Assembly: GCF_000424625.1 (NCBI RefSeq)
Contig: NZ_AUKG01000003.1
Location: 62,001 to 126,000 of the forward strand
Reading direction: 5' to 3'
DNA length: 64,000 nucleotides
Source: Conexibacter woesei Iso977N
Lineage (GTDB): Bacteria; Actinomycetota; Thermoleophilia; Solirubrobacterales; Solirubrobacteraceae
A program made the position numbers and the translations under genes. The stretch's first letter is position 1. Every line of letters starts with the position of its first letter. Below the pieces are notes generated by a model. It was not told the DNA's origin and did no database searches. It was given only the letters and a program-made list of their open reading frames with translations. Shown here in pieces: positions 26,076 to 34,876 of the stretch.

Positions 26076-26930
26076 ATGACTGACCTCGGTGAGATCGGCG
26101 TCGTCGGAGCGGGCTTCATGGGCTCGGGGATCGCGGAGTCCGCCGCCCGCGCGGGCGCCCGCGTCCGGATCCACGAGCCGGCGCAGGACGCGCTGGATCG
26201 CTCGCGGGGGAGGCTCCAGAAGTCGGTCGACCGCGCCGTGCAGCGCGGGAAGCTGTCCGAGGACAACGGCCGCGCGCTGGTCGAGCGCGTGACGTTCCAC
26301 ACCAACATCGAGGACCTGGCACCGTCGGCGCTGGTCGTCGAGGCGGTCTTCGAGGACCCCGAGGTCAAGGGGCCGATCTTCCGCGCGCTGGACGAGATCC
26401 TGCCGGAGGGGTCGATCATCGCCTCCAACACCTCGTCGATCCCGATCGCGCAGCTGGCGACGTGGACCGAGCACCGCGGGCGCGTGATCGGGCTGCACTT
26501 CTTCTCGCCGGTCCCGGTGATGGAGCTCGTTGAGGTCGTCGTCGGGCTGGAGACGAGCGACGACACCGTCAAGAAGGCCGAGGCGTTCGTCGAGGCGATC
26601 GGCAAGACGTCGATCCGGACCAAGGACCGCAGCGGGTTCATCGTCAACATGCTGTTGGTCCCGTACCTGATGGCCGCGGTCCGGATGGTCGAGGACGGCT
26701 TCGCCACGCGCGAGGACATCGACAAGGGCATGCGCCTCGGCGCGTCGCACCCGATGGGCCCGCTGACGCTGTGCGACTTCATCGGGCTCGACGTCCTGTA
26801 CGCGGTCTGCGACTCCCTCTACGAGGAGTTCAAGCGCCCGGAGTACGCGCCGCCGCCGCTGCTGAAGCGGATGGTGGTCAGCGGTCATCACGGGCGCAAG
26901 ACCGGGCGCGGGTTCTACGAGTACGCCTGA
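26076..26930 (+). CDS. 3-hydroxybutyryl-CoA dehydrogenase
   Basis: 284 residues. The NAD-binding motif is IGVVGAGFMGSGIAESAARAG, with catalytic His in GLHFFSPVPVMELVEV and the C-terminal dimer domain (SHPMGPLTLCDFIGLD). Length and motifs are those of Hbd/PaaH, which oxidises (S)-3-hydroxyacyl-CoA. ATG 26076 is preferred over 26067 because TAGTAT (26063-26068) lies 7 nt before it. It could serve fatty-acid, butyrate or phenylacetate degradation; no other beta-oxidation genes are adjacent. Confidence 0.9.
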   Translation: MTDLGEIGVVGAGFMGSGIAESAARAGARVRIHEPAQDALDRSRGRLQKSVDRAVQRGKLSEDNGRALVERVTFHTNIEDLAPSALVVEAVFEDPEVKGPIFRALDEILPEGSIIASNTSSIPIAQLATWTEHRGRVIGLHFFSPVPVMELVEVVVGLETSDDTVKKAEAFVEAIGKTSIRTKDRSGFIVNMLLVPYLMAAVRMVEDGFATREDIDKGMRLGASHPMGPLTLCDFIGLDVLYAVCDSLYEEFKRPEYAPPPLLKRMVVSGHHGRKTGRGFYEYA

Positions 26931-26981
26931 TCGGCGGGGTCGGTCCGCGTCTCGCGCGCGCGTGCGCGAGGATGTGCGCCT

Positions 26982-27782
26982 ATGGGTCACCTGGACGGCA
27001 AGAAGCTCCTGATCACCGGCGTGCTGACGGACCGCTCGATCGCGTTCGCGGTCGCGCGCCGCGCGCAGGAGGAGGGCGCCGAGATCGTCCTCACGGGCTT
27101 CGGCCGCGGCATGCGGCTGACGCAGCGGATGGCCGCGCGGCTGCCGTCGGAGCCGGAGGTCCTGGAGATGGACGTCACCGACGAGGAGCAGATCGCCGCG
27201 GTGGTGGCGGACCTGGAGTCCCGCTGGGGCGTGGTCGACGGGATCCTGCACGCGATCGCGTTCGTCCCGGCCGACGCGCTGGGCGGGCGCTTCCTCGAGG
27301 CGCCGGCGGCGTCGGCCATCGCCGCGTTCGAGATCTCTGCGTTCTCGCTGAAGTCGCTGGGCGCGGCGTTCGCGCCGCTGCTGGAGAAGAGCGAGAGCGG
27401 GTCGCTGGTCGGCCTGGACTTCGACGCGAGCAAGGCGTGGCCGATCTACGACTGGGCCGGCGTCTCGAAGGCCGCGCTGGAGTCGGTCAACCGGTACCTG
27501 GCGCAGTACCTGGGGCCGAGGGGGATCCGCTCCAACCTGGTCGCCGCGGGGCCGCTGCGCACGATGGCCGCGGGCGCGATCGAGGGCTTCGACAGGCTCG
27601 CTTCCGCCTGGGAGCAGGGCGCGCCGCTGGCATGGGCGCTGGACGACCCGGACCCGGTCGCCGACGCGTGCCTGTTCCTCCTGTCGCCGTGGGCGCGGGC
27701 GATCACCGGCGAGATCCTGCACGTCGACGGCGGCTTCCACGCGCTCGGGGTGCACGTCGGCCCGGACTCCCCATCGGCATAG
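26982..27782 (+). CDS. fabI: Enoyl-[acyl-carrier-protein] reductase (NADH), FabI/InhA type
   Basis: 266 residues. The N-terminal LLITGVLTDRSIAFAVARRA is the FabI cofactor-binding motif, and PIYDWAGVSKAALES carries the catalytic Tyr and Lys (Y-x6-K). It performs the last reduction of type II fatty-acid elongation in the cytoplasm. It lies 4 kb from the fabDHG-acpP-F operon, which lacks a reductase. GAGGAT lies 8 nt before the ATG. Confidence 0.92.
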   Translation: MGHLDGKKLLITGVLTDRSIAFAVARRAQEEGAEIVLTGFGRGMRLTQRMAARLPSEPEVLEMDVTDEEQIAAVVADLESRWGVVDGILHAIAFVPADALGGRFLEAPAASAIAAFEISAFSLKSLGAAFAPLLEKSESGSLVGLDFDASKAWPIYDWAGVSKAALESVNRYLAQYLGPRGIRSNLVAAGPLRTMAAGAIEGFDRLASAWEQGAPLAWALDDPDPVADACLFLLSPWARAITGEILHVDGGFHALGVHVGPDSPSA

Positions 27783-27799
27783 CCCTGAAGCTCACTAAT

Positions 27800-27889
27800 G
27801 CTCACCTTGCGTAGGTAGCTCAGCGTCCGGGGTTCCGGTAGCGTGGATCGCGACCGTCGGGAGGCGCTCACACTCAACGAAAGGTGAGC
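27800..27889 (+). repeat. 9-bp inverted repeat spanning the leader of the S53 peptidase
   Basis: GCTCACCTT (27800-27808) is the exact complement of AAGGTGAGC (27881-27889), which contains the ribosome-binding site of the peptidase gene. If transcription comes from upstream through fabI the site could be hidden; a promoter near TAGCGT (27839-27844) would exclude the left arm. Control by pairing is therefore speculative. Confidence 0.35.
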
Positions 27890-27893
27890 AGCC

Positions 27894-29480
27894 ATGAGCA
27901 ATGGCTCGCAGTACGTCGAGCTTCCCGGATCGGAACGGCAGCCCCTCCCGGGCGCCCGGCGCGTCGCGGACGCGCCGCCCGACGAGCCGGTCGATGTCAC
28001 GGTGCTCCTGCGCCGCAAGGACGGCGACGCGACCGACGCGTTCGCCGCGCACGCGGAGGCCGATCCGGTCGCGCGAGGGGACCTGAGCGTCGACCAGCTC
28101 GGCGCGCGCTTCGGCGCGGCCGACGACGACGTCGAGAAGGTCGAGCGGTTCGCGAAGGACCACGGGCTGGAGGTCGTCGACGAGAGCGCGGCCCAGCGGC
28201 GCGTCTTGCTGCGCGGCCCGGCCGCGGCGATGGGGGAGGCGTTCGGCGTCTCGCTCGGGCGCTACGAGAACGACGAGGGGCTGGCCTACCGCGGGCGGGA
28301 GGGCGCGGTGCAGGTCCCGGCCGACCTGGAGGGCGTCGTCACGGCGGTCCTGGGGCTGGACGATCGCCCGCAGGCGAGGCCGCGCCTCGTGAGGGCCGCC
28401 GCGGCGGCGCCGCCGAGGGCGTTCGCGGTCCCGGAGATCGCGAAGTTGTACAACTTCCCGACGAGCCAGGCGAGCGGCCAGTGGGTCGCGATCATCGAGC
28501 TCGGCGGCGGGTTCCGGCAGGCCGACCTCGACACGTACTTCAGGTCGATCGGGATGCCGACGCCGACGGTCGAGGCGATCCCGGTCGGCAGGGGCAGGAA
28601 CGACCCGGGCAGGCCGGCGGACGGCGAGGTGATGCTCGACATCGAGGTCGTCGGCGCGGTCGCGCCGGGCGTGAGGATCGCGGTGTACTTCGCGGAGAAC
28701 ACGACCGCGGGGTTCGTCAACGCGATCCTCGCCGCCGCGCACGACACGGCGAGGAGGCCGTCGGTCTTCTCGATCAGCTGGGGCAGCGCGGAGGAGAACT
28801 GGACGCCGCAGGCGGTCACCGCGATGAACCAGGCGTTCGCGGACGCCGGCTTCGTCGGCATGACCGTGACCGCGGCCGCCGGTGACGACGGCGCGCGGGA
28901 CGGGTCGACCGACGGGACCGCGCAGGCGGACTTCCCGGCGTCGAGCCCGCTGGTCCTGGGGTGCGGCGGGACGCGGCTGCTGGCCGACGGCGGCAGGATC
29001 AGCGGCGAGACGGTGTGGAACGACGGGCCGGACAGCGCCACGGGCGGTGGCGTGTCGGAGCGGTTCGCGGTGCCCACGTGGCAGACCGCGGCGAGGGTCG
29101 ACAGGAACGCGAACCCGCCTGGCAAGCCGGGGCGCGGCGTGCCGGACGTGGCGGGCGTCGGCGATCCGGAGACCGGCTACAGGATCCGGGTCGACGGCAG
29201 GGACGCGGTGTTCGGCGGGACGTCGGCCGTCGCCCCGCTGTGGGCGGGGCTGATCGCGCTGTACGACGACGCGCTGAGGACGCGGCTCGGGTTCCTGAAC
29301 CCCGCGTTCTACAGGTGGGGGCTCGCGGGCCAGGGGTTCCACGACATCACGCAGGGCAACAACATCGTGCCGGGCGCGCCGGGCTACACGGCCCGCGCGG
29401 GGTGGGATGCGTGCACCGGGCTGGGTTCGCCGGACGGCCAGGCGCTGCTTGCGCGACTGCGCGGGGGCACTGCGGCGTAG
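27894..29480 (+). CDS. S53-family serine-carboxyl peptidase (sedolisin/kumamolisin-like)
   Basis: 528 residues. A propeptide (about 1-170, VDVTVLLRRKDGD ... GRYENDEGLAYRGREG) precedes the catalytic domain with Glu245 and Asp249 (GEVMLDIEVVG), oxyanion Asp331 (AAAGDDGA) and nucleophile Ser444 (FGGTSAVAP); the Ca-site DITQGNN is present near 484. These enzymes are acid-active endopeptidases activated by removing the propeptide. No signal peptide is visible, as in kumamolisin, so export or release is unexplained. AAAGG lies 9 nt before the ATG. Confidence 0.92.
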   Translation: MSNGSQYVELPGSERQPLPGARRVADAPPDEPVDVTVLLRRKDGDATDAFAAHAEADPVARGDLSVDQLGARFGAADDDVEKVERFAKDHGLEVVDESAAQRRVLLRGPAAAMGEAFGVSLGRYENDEGLAYRGREGAVQVPADLEGVVTAVLGLDDRPQARPRLVRAAAAAPPRAFAVPEIAKLYNFPTSQASGQWVAIIELGGGFRQADLDTYFRSIGMPTPTVEAIPVGRGRNDPGRPADGEVMLDIEVVGAVAPGVRIAVYFAENTTAGFVNAILAAAHDTARRPSVFSISWGSAEENWTPQAVTAMNQAFADAGFVGMTVTAAAGDDGARDGSTDGTAQADFPASSPLVLGCGGTRLLADGGRISGETVWNDGPDSATGGGVSERFAVPTWQTAARVDRNANPPGKPGRGVPDVAGVGDPETGYRIRVDGRDAVFGGTSAVAPLWAGLIALYDDALRTRLGFLNPAFYRWGLAGQGFHDITQGNNIVPGAPGYTARAGWDACTGLGSPDGQALLARLRGGTAA

Positions 29481-29536
29481 CTGAGCGGTGGCGTTTTGGA
29501 AACCAACCGCCGCGCCGTCCGGCACAATGCCGGGCG

Positions 29537-30154
29537 GTGCGACGGATCCGCGACTTCATGCCCGCGACGCTCAGCGTCGGCGTGCGCCCCATGGAAGGCA
29601 TCGTCGCGGCGACGTCCAAGGACATCGCGTGGCTGCTGCCGCGCGATCCGCGGGACCCGACGCCGGGGCTGCTGCCGCGCCCGGCGCAGATCCGGTTCAT
29701 GCACCAAGGCCATTTGGTTGTGTTGCACGGGACCGCCGACCGGGCCGCTCAGGGGTGCGTGGCGTTCACCGCCGCCAGGGAGGGGCGCGTCGACAACCTG
29801 CGCGCGTCGCCGCGGCTCGACGTCCAGCTGCCGGTGACGGTCAGCGGGAGCGGCATGACGCGCGAGACGACGACGCTGAACGTGAGCGCAGGCGGCGCGT
29901 TCCTGTCCGGCGGCTTCTTCGGCGTCAGCAACTCGGCGGTCGAAGTGGAGATCCAGATGCCCCGCGACGGCGGCGCCGTCAAGGCCCGCGGCATCATCGT
30001 CCGGATCCTCCCCGAAGGCACCGGCATCCGCTTCACCGACATCGACCCCCAGTCCCAAGCAACGATCGACTCGATGGTGCTGGAGGTCCGGGCGGCCCTG
30101 GCCCGCCGCTTCGCGGAGAAGCAGACGCGCGAAGACGCCGCCCGCGGCAGGTAA
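29537..30154 (+). CDS. PilZ-domain protein, YcgR-like
   Basis: 205 residues from GTG 29537; ATG 29558 is an alternative. The GTG is favoured because CACAAT (29523-29528) lies 8 nt upstream. The N-terminal half is a YcgR-like beta domain, and the C-terminal PilZ domain carries both c-di-GMP-binding motifs: R89ASPR93 and N115VSAGG120. It probably senses cyclic-di-GMP; the output is unknown because no motility genes are in view. A much longer upstream frame overlapping the peptidase is rejected. Confidence 0.85.
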   Translation: MRRIRDFMPATLSVGVRPMEGIVAATSKDIAWLLPRDPRDPTPGLLPRPAQIRFMHQGHLVVLHGTADRAAQGCVAFTAAREGRVDNLRASPRLDVQLPVTVSGSGMTRETTTLNVSAGGAFLSGGFFGVSNSAVEVEIQMPRDGGAVKARGIIVRILPEGTGIRFTDIDPQSQATIDSMVLEVRAALARRFAEKQTREDAARGR

Positions 30155-30292
30155 CGCCGCTCGGTACACGCGGTATCGAGACGTCGCGGCCGCGCCACCG
30201 GTCGTGTCCGCGGCCACAGTCCCGCCGCTGCGGGCGCTTGGAGTACCGATGCGTTGTCGGGTGTGGCGCCGCAACCGGTTGCCGGTCTCCGC
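30155..30292. repeat. Dispersed intergenic repeat, copy B
   Basis: Begins at the base after the PilZ stop codon. It matches 403-546 in ordered blocks, including a 25-nt identical block (30230-30254, GCGGGCGCTTGG ... GATGCGT) and the blocks TCGGTACACGCGGT and GGTCGTGTCCGCGGCC. The internal unit duplication seen in copy A is absent here. Confidence 0.7.
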
Positions 30293-30341
30293 GGGCGGCC
30301 CGCCTTTCGCTGAGGTTGACCTCGGGGAGTAGCGTTGGGGT

Positions 30342-30536
30342 ATGAGTCCGATTCCGGGGGAGCCGTTGGATCCGAGGCAGCCTGATCTGGTGACCAGGGA
30401 TGGGAAGAAGGTGAGGTTGAAGATCCCGGGGTTGACGCCGTTGGGGAAGCCGACCAGGACGGAGGAGCGGGGTGGTGCTGAGCCGCCGCGGGAGGATCCG
30501 CGGCCGCCGGTCAACCCGGGGCACGCCGGGTTCTAG
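30342..30536 (+). CDS. Small proline-rich hypothetical protein
   Basis: 64 residues, hydrophilic and rich in Pro, Arg and Lys (LDPRQPDLVTRDGKKVRLKI, PREDPRPPVNPGHAGF). TAGCGT (30330-30335) lies 6 nt before the ATG, matching the leaderless pattern of the window. Third positions are less GC-biased than in flanking genes, which lowers confidence. Confidence 0.45.
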   Translation: MSPIPGEPLDPRQPDLVTRDGKKVRLKIPGLTPLGKPTRTEERGGAEPPREDPRPPVNPGHAGF

Positions 30537-30571
30537 CGCTTGGGATCCGGGGCACCGGGCACAACGCTCGA

Positions 30572-31039
30572 ATGCTGAGGCGAGTGGTGTGGGTCGGAGT
30601 GGTGGCGGCAGGGGCGATGACGGTGAGTGGGATCGCGCTGGCCGATGCTCCCCTCAAGGGCGCTCGATACACCGGCCACACGTCGCAGCACCGCAAGGTC
30701 TCCGCGCGCGTCACGGGCGACGGCAGGACCTTCCAGTTCCGCTTCAACCAGATCTCCACGTGCAACAACGGGCATAGGCGAATCGCCGAGGCGAAGTACC
30801 TGCACCAGGCGCCGACGATCAGGGCGGACGGCACGTTCTCCTATCACAAGGTCTACAAGGACGCGCCGGGCATCCCGGGCTTGAACGAGGTCCACACGGA
30901 GGACCAGACGGTCACGGGTGCGTTCAGCGATGGCGGCCGACGGGTCGAGGCAACCGTCAAGGAGACGGTGACCGCCAGGAAGAGCGGGTTGATCTGCAGG
31001 TCGAGGGTGACGTTCAGCGCGAAGGCCGCTTCGGCTTGA
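30572..31039 (+). CDS. Secreted hypothetical protein
   Basis: 155 residues with a signal peptide (LRRVVWVGVVAAGAMTVSGI, cut near ALADA). The mature part is a small beta-rich domain with two Cys (STCNNG, GLICRS) that may pair. Many Lys, Arg and Thr, no catalytic motif. Its 3' end overlaps the convergent MmcQ-like gene by 26 bp. Confidence 0.65.
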   Translation: MLRRVVWVGVVAAGAMTVSGIALADAPLKGARYTGHTSQHRKVSARVTGDGRTFQFRFNQISTCNNGHRRIAEAKYLHQAPTIRADGTFSYHKVYKDAPGIPGLNEVHTEDQTVTGAFSDGGRRVEATVKETVTARKSGLICRSRVTFSAKAASA

Positions 31040-31346
31040 CCAGGTCGTAGGAGTCCTGGATCAGGTCCAGGACCATCTGGTCGCCGGCGTCCTCGCCGAC
31101 GGTGATCGTCAGCCAGTGCTTCTTGTTGAGGTGGTAGCCGGGCACGATCGACGCGTAGGACGCGCGCAGCGACTCCCCCAACAACGGCTCGCACCTCAGC
31201 GACAGCTTCAGCGGCGCGGCCCCGAGGCGCGACAGGACGAAGATCTTCCCCGCGATCTTGAAGACGGAGGTCTCGGGCGCGAAGGGGAACTCCTCCACGG
31301 CGCCCGGCATGGACAGGCACCAGTCCCGCAGCTCCGAGGCCTTCAT
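31014..31346 (-). CDS. MmcQ/YjbR-family protein
   Basis: 110 residues. The family hallmarks are RDWCLSMPGAVEEFPFAPET at the N-terminus, VFKIAGKIFVLSR, and PGYHLNKKHWLTITV. These small single-domain proteins have a double-wing DNA-binding-like fold but no proven general role. A longer frame upstream is not supported: ATG 31344-31346 gives the usual family start MKASELRDW. Confidence 0.85.
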   Translation of the reverse strand: MKASELRDWCLSMPGAVEEFPFAPETSVFKIAGKIFVLSRLGAAPLKLSLRCEPLLGESLRASYASIVPGYHLNKKHWLTITVGEDAGDQMVLDLIQDSYDLVKPKRPSR

Positions 31347-31372
31347 CGACGACCTCGGGCCCGCGCCGGCGC

Positions 31373-32008
31373 TCAGTCGTCGTCGGCCGGCAGCGGCTCG
31401 GCCGGCTTCGAGTACACCGCGCGCCACCAGAGCTCCGCCAACACCCGGATCGACTGGTGGGCGTCGCCGCCGCCTTGGATCAGCTCGAGCGTGACGTGGC
31501 GTTCGACCATCGCCAGCAGGGCCTGCGCCGCCAGGCGCGGCGGGATGTCGGAAGGCGCGATGCCGCGGGCCTGGTCGCGGGCGATGCGGTCGGTCGCGGC
31601 CGCGACGAACCGCACCACGTAGGGCAGCCACTGCGGCGGCAACCGGTCTTCCTCGCCGGACAGCATCGCCGCCAGCGTCAGGACGTGGCCGTCGCGGTCG
31701 ATGATCCGGACGGTGCGGGCCAGGCCGCGGCGCAGCTCGGCGCGCGGGTCGCCGCTGCCGTCCAGGTACGGCGACGCCGCCTCGTACATGTCCAGGAACG
31801 CGCGCGAGATCAACCGATCCACCAGCGCGCGCTTGTTCGGGAAGTAGAAGTACAACGCGGTCCGCGAGACGAACGCCCGCTTCGCGATGACGTCCATCGT
31901 CAGGCGCCGGTACTCCGTGTCGGCGAGCGCGTCGCGCGCGGCGTCGAGGATCGCTTCCTCGGTCGCGTTGCGGGACTCCTCCCTGAGGCGCTCGCCGTCC
32001 GGGTTCAC
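31373..32008 (-). CDS. TetR-family regulator at the end of the fatty-acid operon
   Basis: 211 residues from GTG 32008, overlapping accD by 4 bp. The HTH reads AILDAARDALADTEYRRLTM then DVIAKRAFVSRTALYFYFPNKRAL. As the last cistron of fabD-H-G-acpP-F-accD it probably controls this operon or membrane lipid genes, similar in role to FasR-like TetR regulators; its ligand may be an acyl-CoA. No operator was identified with confidence. Confidence 0.85.
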   Translation of the reverse strand: MNPDGERLREESRNATEEAILDAARDALADTEYRRLTMDVIAKRAFVSRTALYFYFPNKRALVDRLISRAFLDMYEAASPYLDGSGDPRAELRRGLARTVRIIDRDGHVLTLAAMLSGEEDRLPPQWLPYVVRFVAAATDRIARDQARGIAPSDIPPRLAAQALLAMVERHVTLELIQGGGDAHQSIRVLAELWWRAVYSKPAEPLPADDD

Positions 32009-33369
32009 GCCTTGGCCATGTGCAGGACGTGGGCGATGCGATCGCGCGTCTCCGACGGCGCGACGACCTCGTCCACGAACCCCGCGGCGGCCGCAACGCG
32101 AACGGGCAGGTGCTCTGCCTCGTACGCGTCGGCCAAAGCCACTGCGTCTGCGCCGGCCGCGATCTCGCGGCGGCGGACCAGCTCGACGGCCTGGCGCGCG
32201 CCCATGACACCGATCCGGGCCTCAGGCCAGGCAAGCGTCAACGTCGCACCAAGATCGCGGGAGTTCATGACGATGTGCGCTCCACCATACGCCTGACGGA
32301 GCGTGACCGTCACCCGCGGGACCGTCGCCGCGCCGAACGCGCGCAGCAGCGATGCGCCGTGACGCAGCACGGCAGCCGCTTCCTGCTTGGCTCCGGGCAG
32401 GAAGCCCGGCGTGTCGCTCAGGACGACCAACGGGATCCCAAAGCGATCGCAAAGCTCCACGAACCACGCGCCCTTCTCGGCGGCGGCGGCATCGAGGCAG
32501 CCGCCGAGGTGCTTGGCCTGGTTGGCGATCACGCCGACCGACCTTCCCTCGATCCGGCCGAAGCCGACGACCAGGTTGCGCGCCCACTTCGGCGCGATCT
32601 CCAGGAACCCGCCGCGGTCGAGCAGCCGCTCGGCGATCAGCCGCACGTCGTAGACCTGGCGCGGGGACTCCGGCAGCACGTCACCCGGATCCTCGTCCGG
32701 CGCGTCGGCCGGCGGGACCAGCGGCGCGCCCTGGCCACCGACGCGGTCCGGCAGGTACGTCAGCAGCTGGCGCGTCAGCTCCGCGGCGTGGACGTCGTCG
32801 CGCGCCAGCAGCTGCGCGACCCCGTTGGCGCCGTGGACCTTCTGCCCGCCGAGGTCCTCCGAGGAGATCACCTCGCGCGTCACGCGCTCGATGATCTTCG
32901 GCCCCGTGAGGAACATGTAGGCCTCGGCCGTCATGATCACGAAGTCGCCCAGCGCGGGCGAGTACGCGGCGCCGCCGGCGCACGGCCCGGAGACCACGGA
33001 GATCATCGGGACCGTCGCGATCGACTGCGCGCGGAAGATCCGGGCGTAGGCAGTCAGCGCCGCCACGCCCTCCTGCAGCCGCGCGCCGCCGGAGTGCGGG
33101 AAGCCGACGACCGGGACGCCCAGCGCGTCGGCACGCTCGATCGTCCGGGCGATCGTCTCGCCACCGGCGCTGCCCAGCGAGCCGCCCTTGAACGACCCGT
33201 CCTGCGCCCACGCGACCACGGGGCGGCCCTGGACGCGCCCGGACCCCGACAGCACGCCGTCGCCGACCGCGGTGCGGATCGGCCGGAACGTGCCCGGGTC
33301 GAAGAGCAGCTCCAGCCGCGCCCGGGCGGCGAGGTGGTGCTCGAGGGTGACGTCGAAGACGGCGCTCAT
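32005..33369 (-). CDS. accD: Acyl-CoA carboxylase carboxyltransferase subunit, AccD type
   Basis: 454 residues. Carboxyltransferase halves are visible: N-terminal GGSLGSAGGETIARTIERA and SGGARLQEGVAAL, C-terminal GGCLDAAAAEKGAWFVELCD, SDTPGFLPGAKQEAA and RQAYGGAHIVMNS. Both halves are in one chain, as in actinobacterial AccD/PccB enzymes that transfer carboxyl from biotin to acetyl- or propionyl-CoA. The biotin carboxylase/carrier subunit is not in the window. Location in the fab operon supports malonyl-CoA supply. Confidence 0.9.
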   Translation of the reverse strand: MSAVFDVTLEHHLAARARLELLFDPGTFRPIRTAVGDGVLSGSGRVQGRPVVAWAQDGSFKGGSLGSAGGETIARTIERADALGVPVVGFPHSGGARLQEGVAALTAYARIFRAQSIATVPMISVVSGPCAGGAAYSPALGDFVIMTAEAYMFLTGPKIIERVTREVISSEDLGGQKVHGANGVAQLLARDDVHAAELTRQLLTYLPDRVGGQGAPLVPPADAPDEDPGDVLPESPRQVYDVRLIAERLLDRGGFLEIAPKWARNLVVGFGRIEGRSVGVIANQAKHLGGCLDAAAAEKGAWFVELCDRFGIPLVVLSDTPGFLPGAKQEAAAVLRHGASLLRAFGAATVPRVTVTLRQAYGGAHIVMNSRDLGATLTLAWPEARIGVMGARQAVELVRRREIAAGADAVALADAYEAEHLPVRVAAAAGFVDEVVAPSETRDRIAHVLHMAKA

Positions 33370-33379
33370 GAGTGCGGTC

Positions 33380-34561
33380 CTATGCTTCCTGCAACACGAG
33401 GGTTGCGTTCTGTCCGCCGAAGGCGAACGAGTTGCTCAGCGCGACCTTCAGGTCGGGCGCTTCGCGCGGCGCGCCGGCGATGTGATCGGCGGCGCACTCG
33501 GGGTCGACGTCTTCCAGGCCCAGCGTGGGCGGCAGGGCGCCGCGGCGCAGCGCCTCCACGCAGGCCAGCGCCTCGATCGCGCCGGCCGCGCCGAGCGTGT
33601 GCCCGACGGCGCCCTTGGTCGAGGAGACCGGCGGGCCGGAGTCCTCGCCGAAGACCTTGCGCAGCGCGAGCGTCTCGACGCGGTCGTTGATCGGCGTCGA
33701 GGTGCCGTGCGCGTTGACGTAGCCGATGTCGGCCGGCGTCAGGCCCGCGTCGGCGAGCGCCTCGGTCATCGCCTCGACCGCGCCGCGCCCGTTCTCCTCG
33801 GGCTGGGTGATGTGGAACGCGTCGTTGGACGCGCCGTAGCCGGTCACGCGCGCGAAGATCTGGGCGCCGCGAGCGCGCGCATGCTCCTCGCGCTCCAGCA
33901 CGAGCACGGCCGAGCCCTCGCCCATCACGAAGCCGTCGCGGCGCGTGTCGAACGGGCGCGACTCGCCGACGCGCGACAGCGCGCCCATGCGCCGGAACGC
34001 CGCGATGCACAGGCCGACGAGCGCGGCCTCGGTGCCGCCGGCGACCATCGCGTCGACCTCGCCGCGCTGGATCATCCGCGCGGCCTCGCCGATCGAGTGC
34101 GCGCCGGTCGAGCACGCGGACGCGATCGAGAAGCCGGGGCCGTGCAGGCCCAGGCGCATCGCGATCTGCCCGGCCGCGGCGTTGGGCATCATCATCGGGA
34201 CGAAGAGCGGCGAGACCGCGCGGTCGCCCTCCTCCAGCCACGTCTTGCACTCGGCCTGCAGGGTGGTCAGCCCACCCACGCCGGTGCCGACGATGACGCC
34301 GATGCGGCGCGGATCGACCCCGTTGGGCAGATCCGCCTCGGCCGCGGCCTGATGCGCGGCGTCGATCGCCAGCTGCGCGAAGCGATCGGTGCGCCGCGCC
34401 TCCTTCGGCGTCATCGTCGTCTCCGGGTCGAAGTCGGCGCACGGCGCGAGCCCATCCTCGGAGATCCCGCCCTGCATGCCGAGCAGCGCGTCGAAGAACG
34501 CGTCCACGCCCGTGGCGACCGGGGACACGATGCCCCGTCCGGTGACGACGATGCCGTCCAT
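33380..34561 (-). CDS. fabF: 3-oxoacyl-ACP synthase II
   Basis: 393 residues with the Cys-His-His triad: Cys in IASACSTGAHSIGE, His in NAHGTSTPINDRVE and His in KGAVGHTLGAAG. It condenses malonyl-ACP with acyl-ACP in chain elongation. The start codon directly abuts the acpP stop (34562). Confidence 0.94.
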   Translation of the reverse strand: MDGIVVTGRGIVSPVATGVDAFFDALLGMQGGISEDGLAPCADFDPETTMTPKEARRTDRFAQLAIDAAHQAAAEADLPNGVDPRRIGVIVGTGVGGLTTLQAECKTWLEEGDRAVSPLFVPMMMPNAAAGQIAMRLGLHGPGFSIASACSTGAHSIGEAARMIQRGEVDAMVAGGTEAALVGLCIAAFRRMGALSRVGESRPFDTRRDGFVMGEGSAVLVLEREEHARARGAQIFARVTGYGASNDAFHITQPEENGRGAVEAMTEALADAGLTPADIGYVNAHGTSTPINDRVETLALRKVFGEDSGPPVSSTKGAVGHTLGAAGAIEALACVEALRRGALPPTLGLEDVDPECAADHIAGAPREAPDLKVALSNSFAFGGQNATLVLQEA

Positions 34562-34816
34562 CTACGCTGCGGCCCCCTGGAGGCGCTCGACGAGGGAGAT
34601 GGCGTCGCCGACGGAGGCGATGCCCTTCAGGTCCGGGTCGGCGATCTGGACGCCGAAGCGGTCCTCGAGCGCCTTGACGAGCTCGACGAGGTCGAGCGAG
34701 TCGACGTCGAGCTGCTCCCACGTCGTGTCGGGCTGCGCGGTCTCGGCGTCGGGCACCTTGATCGCGGCGAGCTCGGCGCGGATGGCTTCCAGGATCTCCT
34801 GCTGGTCGGCGGCCAT
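34562..34816 (-). CDS. acpP: Acyl carrier protein
   Basis: 84 residues, acidic, four-helix pattern. The phosphopantetheine serine lies in the motif VDSLDLVELV. AAGGAG is 10 nt before the ATG, giving strong translation as expected for ACP. The longer linker at the end (ERLQGAAA) is unremarkable. Confidence 0.94.
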   Translation of the reverse strand: MAADQQEILEAIRAELAAIKVPDAETAQPDTTWEQLDVDSLDLVELVKALEDRFGVQIADPDLKGIASVGDAISLVERLQGAAA

Positions 34817-34876
34817 GATGGTGGTGTTCTCCTTGTTGATGTTCTCGGGAATGAAGATGAAGTTCTTGCTGCGCGG

